Positions 34,961 through 48,276 of a DNA stretch of 64,000 bases are shown here, one piece after another. The notes beneath the pieces are model-generated. The model ran no database searches and was not told the origin of the DNA. It saw only the letters and a list, made by a program, of their open reading frames with translations. Position 1 is the first letter of the stretch; the number at the start of each line of letters is the position of its first letter. Made by a program: the position numbers and the translations under genes. The stretch spans positions 97,588,384-97,652,383 of the forward strand of contig OZ020589.1 in NCBI GenBank assembly GCA_963971535.1, given 5' to 3'. This DNA comes from Notolepis coatsorum. Lineage: Eukaryota > Chordata > Actinopteri > Aulopiformes > Paralepididae.

Positions 34961-35196
34961 GTAAGGTTATGTATATAACCAAGTTCTATGAATTCTGGTG
35001 ACGCTCAGCGTCAGTCTGCACTAACCTCACTTCGTGCCTAGCACTTAATAAAAAAACTCCACAATGTACCTTGTACATACCGACATCCGTCTGGCCACAC
35101 CCCTATCCGCTTACCTTCATAAGCAGGTGTGTGGTCACCTACTCGCCTCCTTCCCAAACTTTCACCACAAGGCGAGATCAAGGGCCGCAGCGCCGT

Positions 35197-35296
35197 CCTG
35201 ACGCTGAGCGTCACCAGAATTCATAGAACTTGGTTATATACATAACCTTACGTTCTATTTCATTCTGGCCTCCGCTCAGCGTCAGTCTGCACAAGA
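35197..35296 (-). other. Internal complementary region of DIRS C
   Basis: The stretch agaattcatagaacttggtt through tacataaccttac is the exact inverse of the element's left edge. It abuts gttctatttcattctggcct, the exact inverse of the right edge (aggccagaatgaaatagaac). The junction at 35251/35252 therefore predicts the ends 34961 and 46202, which is where the satellite breaks off. Confidence 0.85.
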
Positions 35297-38027
35297 GGAG
35301 CTGAGCGGAAGCCAGAAGCTCGACAAATGTACCCCGCTGAGGCCCCCCACAACCATCAGACCGGGGAGGACCGAGCCCCCCGACCCTCCCTAATGGAGGG
35401 ATACCCTCCCTATTGGAGGACGGGAGGGAGACGGATCCGACCGTGCAAAGAGGAACTCAAGCAACTCAACGCACAGGGTGAGCAGATCGTGGCTTGACCC
35501 CACGACTACGCACACGCACAACCCGCATGCCACCAGGGAACGAACGGAAGGAACAACCCTCGTTACTGCCCCCAAAATCACGGGGTCAAGAGCAAACTCA
35601 ACCCCGTGGCAAGGCCGTAGCAGCGGAGCGCGAAGGAAGACCCAGACCCACTGAAGGGACTGGATCCCCTGGAAAAAGGGGGCCCGGAGAGGTCAATGAC
35701 GCCAGGCATCAAGACCCCACCAGGCGGTCACTTAGTGACACCGCCCCCCACATCGCCAGCGTATTCGGACAGGGCCCCTCCAAGAGCGGGCCCTTTCCCC
35801 CCATTAGTACGCCGCCTGGCACACTGACCCTGCAACACAGGCAGTCAGCATGGCCGTAAAGCACTCAAAAGGTTAACCAACGGAAGCAGGCAGCGCACCG
35901 GGGAAAACCAGGCAGCAGGCTGTAGACCCGAGCCTGTAGCACTGCGGACGAGACAGGCGCCAAAGGGGTCAACTGAAAACAGCACCCCGGCGGAAGGGGC
36001 GTATGCTGGCATTGTTGCGCACCATGACAAAGCCTCCATCAACAAACCCCCACCCAGAGGGGTCGAGGCAGAGAAGGCTGACACGATTGGCAGACGTCAT
36101 GAACGTGCAGGGGCACACTCAACCGGGTAACCCAGGAGTTGAATCTGCTCCAACACACCAGGGAATCAACCACCCTCTCGGTACACAGACGGTGGTTGTT
36201 CTTATAACCCCTCAAGAAAAAACTCCAAAACACACCTGCGGGTATACACCAGCTATACCGCAGTACAAGTGTTTCAGTTTCCAAAAAGGGTTATCCCAGG
36301 CCTACGGTTTCAACGAAACATTACTTCCGACCGGGCCCGGCGGCTCGGGAAGCACACAGGGTTACCAGAGGAGGTCCAGAAGACCACCCCAACAGCCCCC
36401 TCTTCGCCATGCGTGAGAGAGGACCGAAAGAAAGGAGAACCAGCCCCTTATGATAGTGTTAGGTACAACGTGTACCCAACAAAGGGTCTCCATAACGCCT
36501 AACCCTGTGACACCCGGGCCGACCCAGCATTTTTCCCCCCGAAAAAAGCACAAGTCCCTCAGGGTACCAGAACAGCAGATCTGCGTCCCCGGCGGACAAC
36601 GGGTTAACTGACCTGGACCAGCGCGACCAGAACCAGTCCCGTGCCCTAACCACGCCGACATGCCCACTCCAGAAGAGGGGGTAGGTATGCGTGTCGATCT
36701 AAAACATGAAAAGAGGGCGCCACCCAGACGGTCCCATTTGTACCGCGCTCAGTGGCCCACCCCAAGGGCGTGAGACCCCTCTACCTATGTTCTGATCTAT
36801 TCCGTTAACATCCCCCAGATATGAACGAGAATTCATCGAGACAACCTAGTAAACTGGCGCTCGGAAGAGACAAAACTCCATCCCAGTTGCCCTATAAAAA
36901 CGCTGTTTTAATAACGAGCAACCAAGGCGTACTTAGCCCCCTGCGTGATTCTTAACAGAAACACCCCGAGCCAGCACTATGTACGCGTCGAGACCCAAAC
37001 ACATCAATGGATAGTCTAGCAAGACACCAGACATATTCCTCCAAGTCGCCTGGGAGAACGACACGGAGCCGTCGTGCTTCATGTTCTTTCCTCTTTTTAT
37101 TTAAAAAAGAAAGAAACACAGACTGACATGAATCCCACGTGACGCAGCTGAGGGTAAATTGTTTTTTACATTTTTACATCCCGCCACCCTCGCCACAGGG
37201 AGGAGATGGAAATCCCAAGAGAGACTTCCCACGTGAGCTGTATAGATTGAAAATAATATATTGCAACATTGAGCTATGTAACACTTGGGTTAGGGCTCTC
37301 CGAGGAGGAGGCACTGAACCAATACACACTCAATAATCGAATTGAATTGAATACACACACAATAGAGCAGAACTCCTTTTTTGAAGTTCTACTCACCTTG
37401 ACAATGTGAGGAGGAGGCTCTGAACTCTGAGGAGGCTCCCTCACTGGGAAGGAGAGTCCGAACTCACAGAAGGCACTTCTCCCTGAGGAGGAGCTTCGTG
37501 AGGAGGAGCTCTGACAACTCCCTGAAACAGATCCATAACATGGACCTGATCAACCCACGGAAGTCTTACCAATAAAGACGCGCTCAGTGACGTACTCTAT
37601 GGCGGGGGAATTTCCGCGGTGCACACGCCCAATCTTTCAGGGCGTGGGACCAGGAAACCCCCCCCCCCTTACCCTGTAACGTGCCGAACAGCAACGTGAC
37701 AGGAACCTTGAAGGACAGGGGGTTTTAACCCCTGACCAATTAGACAAGGGGAGGAAAGGATTACCAGTTCACCCCTTTACGACCCCTCACCCATGATACG
37801 ATGTAATGACAAGTAGAGCATGACACAGTCATAGCATGCTACATGAAGCATCTAACAGCCTCACATAGCTCATGTGCCAACCTGCTACCTGAGTTTTACT
37901 AAGGAAAAACACAGAACAGAGAGGGCCCCTTTAAGAGCCCTGGTCCAGACTTACACATGTGCTTCTGTGGGCCAAACCTAACCCAGTTGTAGATCACAAA
38001 GACAAACACAACCCTTCATCACAACAA
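35297..38027 (-). other. GC-rich and flanking interior of DIRS C
   Basis: 35300-36500 is the counterpart of 22010-23170 in DIRS B. Frames on both strands (for example 35494-35859) are GC-driven and have no recognisable domain. 36900-38027 holds no recognised feature beyond short C and A runs. Confidence 0.55.
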
Positions 38028-38178
38028 AAAATGGCAAAAGTTTAGCTTTTCCGGTTTAGCGTTAGAATGGAGTAGCTGCTCACCGTTCTTTTTTTTTTCG
38101 TTTTAAAAACATATTTATAAACCATTAATGCGTTTAAAACTTGACGCATATATCAACTGAGACTATCAACTAACTATA

Positions 38179-39189
38179 TTGACCAAAAGAATCGAGATGA
38201 AACCAAAGAAAAACACAACGAGTCCAAAAACAGTCGCAGAGGTCCCGCCGCAGGAATCAGGATTCGTACGGCATACAGCAGAAAATATAGACTTGACAGT
38301 GGCCGCTTCAAGTTCAACCCCATCAAATACCTCCGCAGACACCGAACATATCATCCGGAAAATGGAGGAAATGGGGAAGACAATGGAGAAGAGAATGGAG
38401 GAAATGGAGAAGATAATAACCCAAAAAGTAGATGCTATTAAAGAATCTATTGAAGGCAAAATAGATGCGCTGAGAGCGGACGCCGACGCACATATTAAAC
38501 GCACCGAGGCTCTGGAAACAGTAATGGAAGCCCACGAAAAAAATGTCTCTCGAATCTACAAAGAAGTAGAGGTTATCAACGTTAACCTAACTGCTGAGAT
38601 GAAGGGAAACTACAAAGAAATCAATACGGAGCTCAGCGATATAACGATGGAGCTTAAGCGAATCAATGAAGAACAGAAAGCCAAAATATTCGAGATGGAA
38701 TATCAAAAACGCAAGCTGAATATTCGTATAGTCGGTCTGGACGAGTCAGTGAGATGTGCTCACCCTGAAGAGTTTGCCACAGAATTACAGAAAATCTTGG
38801 GAACAGAGATCCTTCCTAAAGTACCAGAGGTGGAACAGTGCTACAGATTGGGGACCCGTTCCATTGGCAATAACGCTAAGCCCAGAGTGATATTGGTTAT
38901 CCTGCGCCAAGTCAGAATAAAATAAATGATTATTCGTGAAACTCGCAGGATGAAAGGCAATCTGAAATACATGGATGTACCAATACACTGCTTTGAAGAT
39001 TATTGTCGTGATGTAGTGGACCTGCGTGCCAAGTTCAAGACGGTGATGTCTCAACTATATCTGGAGAAATACAGACCCCTATTAACATACCCTGCAATAC
39101 TTCGCATTGTCGATAAAAAAGGAGCAAGGGTTTTCCTCAACTCGCCTGAAGATGCAGCCAAATACTTGTCTGCACAACACGCAGAATAG
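38179..39189 (+). pseudogene. L1 ORF1p (RNA-binding coiled-coil protein), one in-frame stop
   Basis: The frame encodes a basic N-terminus (TKRIEMKPKKNTTSPKTVAE), a long coiled coil (about residues 50-175; MEEMGKTMEKRMEEMEKII, then EINTELSDITMELKRINEEQ), an RRM start (KRKLNIRIVGLDES) and a C-terminal domain with R/K-rich nucleic-acid contacts (RPLLTYPAILRIVDKKGARV). In L1 it forms trimers that coat the LINE RNA. A single TAA at 38923-38925 splits it into 248 and 87 codons in the same frame. Expected length is about 336 residues, which the two parts give. The start at 38179 lies 137 bp into the element. Confidence 0.88.
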
Positions 39190-40077
39190 TGTATAAATGG
39201 CCTTTTAATCTCTGTTATGCAAGGTCACCATATAGTACAATCTTTAATGAACCGAGGATTTGGGACAGAGAGACCTACGTTCTCAGAGTTATTGAATGCT
39301 TTCCCCGTCGGGTTTCTATTATTGCGGACATATTGGATTCAAGATTGGAACACTCCAGAACATACTGGAACATTCAAACAATGTAAAAACGACATATTGG
39401 AATAATCATCGCCCACCCCGGTCAGGGGAAATGCTGCATATACGTATTTAAAAACTGTTTTTTATTAATTGGAAATATTTCCACTACTTCTCCAATGTAT
39501 ACTTTAGATGTTTAAGCATAGCAATGCTCTTTTAAGATCTAAGTTAATGTTCTCTTCCTTTTACTTGTTTTTTTTCATCCGTTTTCTCTGATTTATTGAG
39601 GCTCTCTCTTCAGTTCAATACCTCCATATTATTCATGGGTTACTATAAATTACACAAGTTCATATAAAATGTAAGTGATTAGGGCATGACAATTGAAGCT
39701 TATTTTTGGTCTTTATTTTTAGTTTTATCTTATTTAAATTTTTATTTTACGGGAAAGTGGCCAAGCCACAGTCGACATTCTACTTATGGTAGAATTTAGA
39801 GTGTTAGATCCTATGGTATACATAGGAATGTTAAGGATAATTGGATCATTCTGGGATATCCGGTGGTGCAAGGGAGGGAGTCATACGCAAAGGTTGTGTT
39901 CATGGAACACAATCCTGTATGACTCTCGGTGGGAGGGAAGGGTAGGGGATTTTTATTTGTATATATGTATGTTTTTAAGCTCGGCTCTCAACGGGACCTC
40001 ACTAGTGGGATGTATATCTATTATTGCCTCGCACTCTAGAAGCATTACCAAAAATTACAATACAACATGTATAGATT
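39190..40077 (+). other. L1 inter-ORF region
   Basis: About 890 bp between ORF1 and ORF2, unusually long for L1, AT-rich, with only short frames. It may hold signals for ORF2 translation, but I see none that I can name. Confidence 0.5.
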
Positions 40078-43000
40078 ATGGCTAGTTTGAATATAATGAT
40101 ATGGAACACCGGGGGAATAAATAACCAACTCAAACGCAAAAGCGTGCTCACACTGATGAAAAAAGAACATGTGGACATTGCTCTGCTAAGCGAAACGCAC
40201 ATTCTAGAGAAAGACATAGATAAATTAGCGGACAACACATACCATAATATTAGTCACTCTTCTATTGGTACGAGAACTCGGGGTGTAGCCATAGTCGTTA
40301 AACGTAAGTTGAATATTGTACTAAAGGGAGTATGGTCTGATGTAGAAGGTCGGATAACTATAGCTAAGATTGAACATAAGAACAGGAAAATAGCGTTGGT
40401 AGCGGTATACGCCCCAAATTTGTGCGAAGAAGATTTCTTCACTACACTAACCAATGCAATGTTAGACATTCCCGATTACTCATTTATAATAGGTGCGGAT
40501 TTTAATGCCATCTGGAACCCAAGGATGGCCAAATCTTACCTCGCCTTTTCCAGCGAACAAAAGAATTCATCGAAGGCATTAAAGGATTGGTCGAAGATTA
40601 CAGGTGTAATTGACTTATGGCGGTTACTTAATCCCACGACCCGAAAGTACTCTTGTCGATCTGCGAGACATAATACACTATCAAGAATAGATTATGTCTT
40701 TGCATCACAGAGACTATTTGATAATTATGAAGTGGAAATGATACCCAACGCACTATCAGATCACTGTTATTTACTCCTTAAAGGTACATTTGGTATACTA
40801 TCCTCCCGAGCCCCAAGATGGAGATTTAACTCGTTGCTGCTTAATAACAAGGAATTCATTACACAACTCAAAGAAGCTCTTATAGTATTCCAACGGGAGA
40901 ATGCAAACTCGGTGCAAGACCCCAGAATAATATGGATGTCGGTAAAGGGAATGATCAAAGATTTCACGGATAGCTTTTCCTCCAAAATGCGCAAGAATTA
41001 ATGCACAAAACTGGCTGAGCTGGAAACGCTTTACTCAACGTTATTTAATTCTCTAAAATACAACAACTCAACTCGACTAGAGAATCAAGTTAACGTACTA
41101 AAAATAGAGATCAATGCCATATACAGACAACAATCGGAAATACAAATACGCAGCACAAGACAACAGCAGTACTCCCATGGTTCCAAACCCAGCCACCTAT
41201 TAGCCATGCGATTAAGAATTAATGCAAAATTTGCAGATATAACTACCATTAGAGCACAACAAGTACTTGTAACAGATCCTGTAAAAATAAACGATACATT
41301 CAAAGAATTCTACTCCGACTTATATAAATCAGAAACGACCTTCGATCAAAACAAAATGGACACATTTCTTAATCAAATTATTCTCCCTAAACTTTCAGAG
41401 GATGACGCTAAACAGTTAGAAACACCGATCACACTAGAGGAACTCAAGAAGGCCATAACCGCAATGCAAAGTGGTAAGGCTCCTGGAAGAGACGGTTTCC
41501 CATCAGAAATGTACCTTTCTTGTTGGGACATAATTGGCCCCTTATTACTAAATATGATCTTATACTCAGTCAAGGAGGGGAACTTCCATAAGAATGACAA
41601 TATTGCACTCATAACAGTCCTCCTTAAAAAAGACAAAGACCCCAACGAGTGCGGTAGTTATAGACCTTTAAGCCTCCTCGGAACCGATATCAAACTGTAC
41701 TCTAAGGTATTAGCCATCAGATTACAAAAGCATATGACGTCTTTAGTTCACCCGGACCAAACTGGCTTCATAGGAGGCCGCCTGATCACTGAAAACGTAA
41801 GACGAATACTGCACGTACTTGATGCCGACAAGGAGGACACCATACCTAAGGCGATGCTGTCCCTGGATGCTATGAAAGCCTTTGACAGGCTGGAATGGTC
41901 GTATCTATGGGCAGTACTAGAAAGGATGGGGTTAGGAAAAGGATTCATCGATATGATTAAAGTATTATACAAAGACCCATCGGCCATGATTACAACAGGC
42001 ACAATCATCTCCAAAATCTTTCCGGTATCACGCTCTGCCAGACAGGGTTGTCCTCTTAGTCCCGGACTGTTCAATCTATCATTAGAGCCTTTAGCACAAT
42101 ATATAAGACAATCCCAATCCATAGAATTATTAGAACCAATCGTAATCAAGGGCACACAACAAAAAATTAGTTTATATGCGGACGATGTAATATTGTTCAT
42201 GCAAAGCCCCAACACCACATTGCCTCATCTGCTCAAGTTGATTGAGGACTTTGGTGATTTATCGGGATTTAAGATAAATTGGCCGAAGTCGGCTTTCCTT
42301 CCACTTAACAACCCTGCAAAAAAAGATACAACCCTCCCAGGAGAGATACCGATGGTAAAACATTTCAGATGCTTGGGAGTGGAAATATTCCCCACCATAA
42401 GACAAACGGTGAAGCACAACTACACAAAAATCCAAAACAAAATCAAAGACGACTTTGATAGATGGGCAAAACTTAAAAACACAGTACAAGCACGGATATC
42501 AATAGTTAAGATGGATGTACTACCTAGAATCAACTTCTTCAGTTCAATGCTACCGTTACCCCCTCCAGAGGGTTACTGGAAAAGATTACACTCCTCCACA
42601 TACAAATTTATTTGGAATAACAAACCACCACGTATAAAAAGATCCACTGCACAGAGAAATAAAGCAGATGGTGGCATGGCATTTCCTGATTTTTTCCTAT
42701 ATTTTAAGGCGTACACATTAAGTCCATTGACAACATGGTTTGACCCCCAAGCATTAGTATCCTGGAGAAAATTAGAAGAAAACATAGTAGCCCAACATAG
42801 ACTGAAGGACATAGCATTCACTAAACTACCAATCAAGCACTGTGAACGAAAATTTGGCCCCATAATTACTCATGCGATCCGGATATGGCGTGAATCACAA
42901 AAAAAAATCCTAACCCACAAAAATGGCACAATCATACTCCCTTATTCAATAACAATGCACTCTTAATTGGTAAACGACCTATAAGATTCCCTATATGGGA

Positions 43001-43850
43001 AGAGCAAGGCATACACTCATTAGGGGATGTTTTTAACAAACAGGGTTTTTGTAGTGATAAAGAAATACGCAAAAAATGTTATCTCACCAAGTCCACATGG
43101 CTTTTTTACAAACAGTTACAGCTATGTTTGAAGTCTCTCGGTGTTCCATTAGACAGACTAATTGAACACCACAGATACCACAAATTCTTCTACGAAAGAG
43201 AGACATCGAGAGGTTTTGTTTCAGAATTTTATCATCAATTACTAACGTCCTCGTATGAAACCCTCCAACTAGACTCTGTCTGGAGGAGGGATATACCAGA
43301 CCTGGAAAATGACTTTGATTGGCAAGGAGCCTGGGCAAATGTCCGACTTACATCAAGGAACCCGGATCATCAACAAATCAATCTTAACTATATTCACAGG
43401 ACATACTTGACTCCTATAAGACTGTGCCGAATGGGGCTTAAACAAGACTCCAAATGCTCCCAATGTACAAATGGGGACGAAGGGACATTTATGCACATGT
43501 ATTGGGACTGCTCACCAGTTAAGGCATTCTGGAAAGATGTGACCCAACAAATATCAAAACTCGTATCTTGGAATATACCTGTACACCCCTCGGTATTACT
43601 ATTGAATGATGTTTTTGAGTTTGCAGTGAATCCACAGCTAAAGAGATTGGTTTTATCGGGTATCACAGTAGCTAAAAAGCTGATCGCATCACGCTGGTTT
43701 CAACCGGAAAAAATGTGCCGTAAAGTTTGGTTTCTTACATATCTCGATGTAATTTACCAAGAAATATCTACAGCAAGAATTCTGGGTCTCAATGAATCCA
43801 AAATGTCAATGTGGTTAGAAGTGGTGGAGAGAATAAAAGCTAGCTTATAA
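40078..43850 (+). pseudogene. L1 ORF2p (endonuclease, reverse transcriptase), nearly complete
   Basis: The endonuclease at 40078-40860 has WNTGGINN, SETHI, GADFNAI, SRIDYVF and LSDHC, the APE-type catalytic and metal-binding set. The RT at about 41450-42400 has SGKAPGRDGFPSEMY, YRPLSLLGTDIKLYSKVLA, LSLDAMKAFDRLEW (motif A), ARQGCPLSPGLFN (motif B), LYADDVILFM (42175-42186 codes the YADD box) and FRCLGVEI. The C-terminus carries the Cys-His region CSQCTNGDEGTFMHMYWDC. The frame is broken by TAA at 40999-41001 and by a frameshift near 42945; the last part runs 43128-43850. Total length would be about 1,257 codons, normal for L1. It nicks target DNA and copies the LINE RNA. Confidence 0.92.
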
Positions 43851-44784
43851 TGGTAGTGTCTGGTTAGGTGCGAGGGATAGTGGAGATACTTCTCAAGGTG
43901 GGGTCCGGGAGGGGGGGGTTCGAGCTGGAGCATATGTGTGTAGGTTTTTTAGATAACAGGTATTAGGGGTATATCTTATATAAGACAACTAACTAAAATG
44001 TGATCTCATTGGATGTGCCCTGACAATTAATGCTTGTATATCTTATCGTGTGTTGTCATGTTTGTTTATAAGTTTGTTTAAAAAATAATAAAAAAATAAA
44101 ATAAAAAAATAAAATGGCAAAAGTACACTCTTACTACAGAGGAACGCCGTTTTTCATAACGAGAGAAGACAGAAGTCCTCGATTATGTAATGGCCACAGA
44201 CCTTGCTAAGCACACATGATAAGTGACCAAACAACCTTTTCTTTAGGAAAAAATAGTTTCTCAAGCGGAAAGCACAACCCCAGCAATTAAGCTGAGGGTT
44301 ACATCGTATCCCCACAAACACAGTGACACAATATATTGTAACCAACATGTCTGAGAGGAGGGGGGAAAAGCCCCAGGGAAACCGGGGGGTCACCCCTCCT
44401 ATCTTACCCTTGATACGACCAAGGCGAACAGGCACCTCTGTTAATGTGTGAACATGCTGTTCATTGTCATCACAGGCTGAGAAAAAATATTCATTCCTCA
44501 ATCACATGTCACTAAGCATAGCTTTACAGGTTAATTAACCCTCTTAGTTGTGAGTTCACCCACGGTACAACATTACATGAACACACATGTTCTCATCACA
44601 ACCAAACCAGTTCATTTTTACACATGTAAAAAAACAACGCCGATTTACTACAGAGAGAAAAGCTATACCAGTGACAAGACAATTCACACACAACACGCGT
44701 CGTATCCTCAATGTATTGCAGCAACACATGTTTTGGAAACATCGTTATTACAAAACATTTAGAAGGGAAGAAAAGAAGAAGTGT

Positions 44785-44935
44785 TTAAAGTCCGGTCAGG
44801 ACTCCTACCTTCACCCTGAGCGCAGGCCGAGAGAACAGCAACACTGGTTAACGGGACACCGAGTTGAACCCAGCATCTCCTGCGTTGGTGACGAGGGTAT
44901 GTCCGCTACGCCACCCAGCCGCCGTTCTCCATGTT
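44785..44935 (-). mobile_element. tRNA-like SINE fragment in DIRS C
   Basis: On the minus strand ggcggctgggtggcgtagcg followed by B-box-like ggttcaactcgg resembles the SINE head at 9660 (ggcggctacgtggcgtagtg). The body is mostly missing. Confidence 0.55.
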
Positions 44936-46202
44936 GACGAAGACCTCGCTGGCACTGGCACCCGGGTGTAGGGTCGACTAACATCCTCTGTCAAAGATCA
45001 CGTCGTAGTCAGTGTTAAAGGCATGTTATAGTCACAGTAACGTTTCAACAGTGTAGCATTAAGCTAACAGCCGTCCGACTGATAGCAACAAGCTAACGTT
45101 TACTAGCCTAGTGAACACAACGAGCTAGCGCCGCAGCTAACAGCTGACTGGCTAACAACAGTAGGCCACAAACTAGCACACCAGCTAAGCAGCTATCACC
45201 TGAACTGTACACAACGACATAACAAGCCACACTTCAGACAGGCCGCTGTCCAAGTCCCTCCCCATCCTAAGAGGGAAGAGAAAAAGAAATGTCAAACACA
45301 GTTTTCAACTGTGATTTACCAGACATACAGTGGAGCCGGCACAATTCCCATCCGGGCTGCAGCCGACTTGAGCATGGAACTCCCGATAATGAAGATCCTA
45401 TGCCCACATTTCCTCGTTAGGGTGTACTTCCACATTTATGTGAAAGATGGGGCCTGCACGGGACAGAGAAGCATCCGCTCGTCCAGAGAATCCTGGGTTT
45501 TAACCAGGTCTTGGTCGTGGCCCACTAGGTTGACCATCATGGGCGTCAGACCAAGATCCTCCGTCCGCCGCTTAAGAAGCCGAGCAGAGGACCCCAGTCC
45601 GGGGTCGGCGTTCGTAAAATTGTCAGCTAACCCCCATAGCATAAACAGACAACCAGTGCTTGCAAGCTAAACAATACTCACCCCACCCGGAAACAACCGA
45701 TTTCTCACAACAGCCGGTGCTTCCCACAGTCCAGCTGTATGACCGGAGGGCCAATACCCATCCAGCCGCAGCAAGGAGGACTGCAGTCGGGGAGTATATC
45801 AGCGGCGCGAGCCCCTAATACGAAAAAGCCGGTGGAGGTCAGAATGATCATCATCTTCCAGACACTCCAGTGACGAAGACAATATCGCCGTATTTTCTCG
45901 AAAATAGTGAGAGAGAAAATAAAGATATGATGTCAACGTATCTTCCCGTTTTTTTGTTTTCCAACTTTCTTCAACTAAACAACCTCGTCAAGTGTGGGTA
46001 TCTACCGAGGCACTTCCTTGTGGTGAAAGTGAAGAAGGAAGCGAGTAGGTGACCACACACCTGCTTATGAAGGTAAGCGGATAGGGGTGTGGCCAGACGG
46101 ATGTTGGTACAAGGTACATTGTGGAGTTTTTTAATTCAGTGCTAGGCACGAAGTGAGGTTAGTGCAGACTGACGCTGAGCGGAGGCCAGAATGAAATAGA
46201 AC

Positions 46203-46436
46203 CTTCTGTAGTGTGGTAGTGAAAGGGCTAACCTTCTGTAGTGTGGTAGTGAAAGGGTTAACCATCTGCAGTGTGGTAGTGAAAGGGTTAACCTTCTCTA
46301 GCGTGGTAGTGAAATGGTTAACCTTCTGTAGTGTGGTGGTGAAAGGGTTAACCGTCTGTAGTGTGGTAGTGAAATGGTTAACTTTCTGTAGTGTGGTGGT
46401 GAAAGGGTTAACCGTCTGTAGTGTGGTAGTGAAAGG
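46203..46436. repeat. Satellite, right half
   Basis: Eight units of ttctgtagtgtggtagtgaa with aggg(t/c)taac continue the array of 34684-34960 after DIRS C. Units here are slightly more diverged (ctcta, ggtggtgaa). Confidence 0.93.
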
Positions 46437-46439
46437 CCC

Positions 46440-47587
46440 CATGCAATCAAAATAGATGTTTATGTTCTTTTATTACATATGTGTTGCACTGATTGTCACC
46501 TATATGCCAGTATCTGTCCCAACAATGACAGAAAAGTTGTTTTGTAGGTATTCTTATGGTATATTAGAGTTATTAATCTCTTGGAAAACAATAGAAAAAT
46601 GTTGACGAGTCATCCTGCACACAGGGGTGTACTCATTTTGCGTCCAATGAAATGCTTTCTAGAATGATATTTTCAGCACTTTGTAACTACGGTAAGCTAG
46701 CACTCTGCCTTGTTAATTAAATCAATGTGCAACGTTAGCTTGCTAACGCTGCGTAACATTCACATTCATTCACATTGCTAGCTAATGGGTTGACCATGAG
46801 GTCATTCATCGCTATTAGCTACTGTAAACGCCAATCAATATCCACAACAAGTCCCTCCATAGCTTCCTGTTTTTACAGAAAACACGTAAATATGCCGAAT
46901 TACAGTAGATAGATCTGCTAGCTGTTTCATGGGGACTTTACATATTGTCATGTGTGTTTTCACCTCTGCTAAATTATGGCATTTTTATATTCTTAATATT
47001 CTATCTTATTTTCATTTAAATAGTGTTTTTATGGGCTCATTCGTCTTATTTGCTCCTATGGACCCTGGAGTTGCATCGATTAGTTCAATGGAATAGTATT
47101 CTCATGTATCAGTTTTAAATAATATATTATTATTATTGATATTATTTAGGCTCCAAACTAAATCACTGTATGTTGGTAATAACTTATGCTCTGGCATGAT
47201 GCAAAACGTGTACTTTAAAAATTGTCCCTTTGAAGTTGCGGTGCTGTGCAAATGCTCAAGTTCTTAATCTCCCGCCACATTTGACTGGTTTAATCAGTGT
47301 GTGTGTGGGTGTGTGTGTGTGTGTGTGTGTCATATTTGTATGTGAGTGAGAAAAATATGTGCGTTTGTGTGTGTTTTGTCTTTTATCTATGAGTAGGAAC
47401 AATGTGTGTGTGTGATTTTTATACTTTATTTATCTATAAAAAAAATTCGATGGACTGGTTCCAGGACTATATACCTTCAGACTAAGACTTGGACTTGAGC
47501 ACTGATGACTAATCATTTTGCATACGATATTGATGGCTATATTAATACCGTAACATTATTTAATTTTGTGCAAGAGCAGACACGTGT
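46440..47587. other. No gene recognised
   Basis: AT-rich sequence with a GT-rich patch (47297-47330) and scattered gctagc motifs. 47460-47587 resembles the region right of element D and may be part of an older repeat that D split (ccaggactatataccttcag; ttggacttgagcac). Confidence 0.45.
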
Positions 47588-47796
47588 GTTCCACCCAGGG
47601 CCGCCTGGGAGAAATGCGAGGCCCTGTGCGAGATTTAAACGCGAGGCCCCCCCCCCCCCCCCAAACGGTAAAAAAAAAAATAAGGAGGACACTTTTCATA
47701 CAGTCAACATATTCTTAAATAATAGCGCTGCCCGAGGCTGGGCATGATACAGTCAACATATAGCAAGAGAGAGAGCGAGAGAGAGCTCCCGTACAG

Positions 47797-48244
47797 AGAG
47801 AGACACATTGGAAAGAAATTGAAATGCTATTTGGCCCTAAACAGAGAGTACACAGTGGCAGAATACCTGAGCACTGTGACTGAAGATCCTTGACTAGGTA
47901 CAGACTCAGCGAGCACAGCCTAGCGATCGAGAAAGGCCGCCATAGGCAGACTGTGTGTGTTAGAAAGAGAGAGAGAGAGCATGTGTGTTTGTCGTGTGTG
48001 TGTGTGTTAGAGAGAGAGCATGTATGAGAGATCCAAAAGGACAAAGATCAACACTTAAATCCAAAGAGAGAGAGAGAGAGAGAGAGACACATTGGAAAGA
48101 AATTGAAATGCTATTTGGCCCTAAACAGAGAGTACACAGTGGCAGAATACCTGAGCACTGTGACTGAAGATCCTTGACTAGGTACAGACTCAGCGAGCAC
48201 AGCCTAGCCATCGAGAAAGGCTGCCATAGGCAGACTGTGTGTGT

Positions 48245-48276
<32 letters not shown>

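Larger units (their letters stand above)
38042..44110 (+). mobile_element. Full-length L1-clade LINE, 14-bp TSD
   Basis: The element is flanked by aaaatggcaaaagt (38028-38041 and 44111-44124), a perfect target duplication. It has a roughly 137-bp 5' UTR, ORF1, a roughly 890-bp inter-ORF region, ORF2 and a 3' UTR of about 260 bp ending in (AAAAAAT)n. Length is 6.07 kb. Only two in-frame stops and one frameshift are apparent in some 4.7 kb of coding sequence, so the copy is fairly young. It inserted into DIRS C on the opposite strand. Confidence 0.92.
34961..46202 (-). mobile_element. DIRS-type retrotransposon fossil C, carrying an L1
   Basis: The left edge gtaaggttatgtatataacc leads into an inverted terminal repeat shared with the right end (45900-46202): cacgaagtgaggttagtgca, ggtgtggccagacggatg and related blocks, inverted. 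The internal complementary region at 35197-35296 joins the complements of the two outer edges. The satellite flanks show no target duplication. This defines a DIRS element on the minus strand, related to B. Without the L1 it is about 5.2 kb. No reverse transcriptase or recombinase frame was recognised, so it is broken or non-autonomous. It also carries a SINE fragment near 44790-44935. Confidence 0.82.

Noticed and set aside
35494-36416. 121- and 137-codon frames in DIRS C
   Set aside because: GC-rich sequence opens frames on both strands. The homologous stretch of DIRS B does not keep the same frame, and no domain is recognisable.
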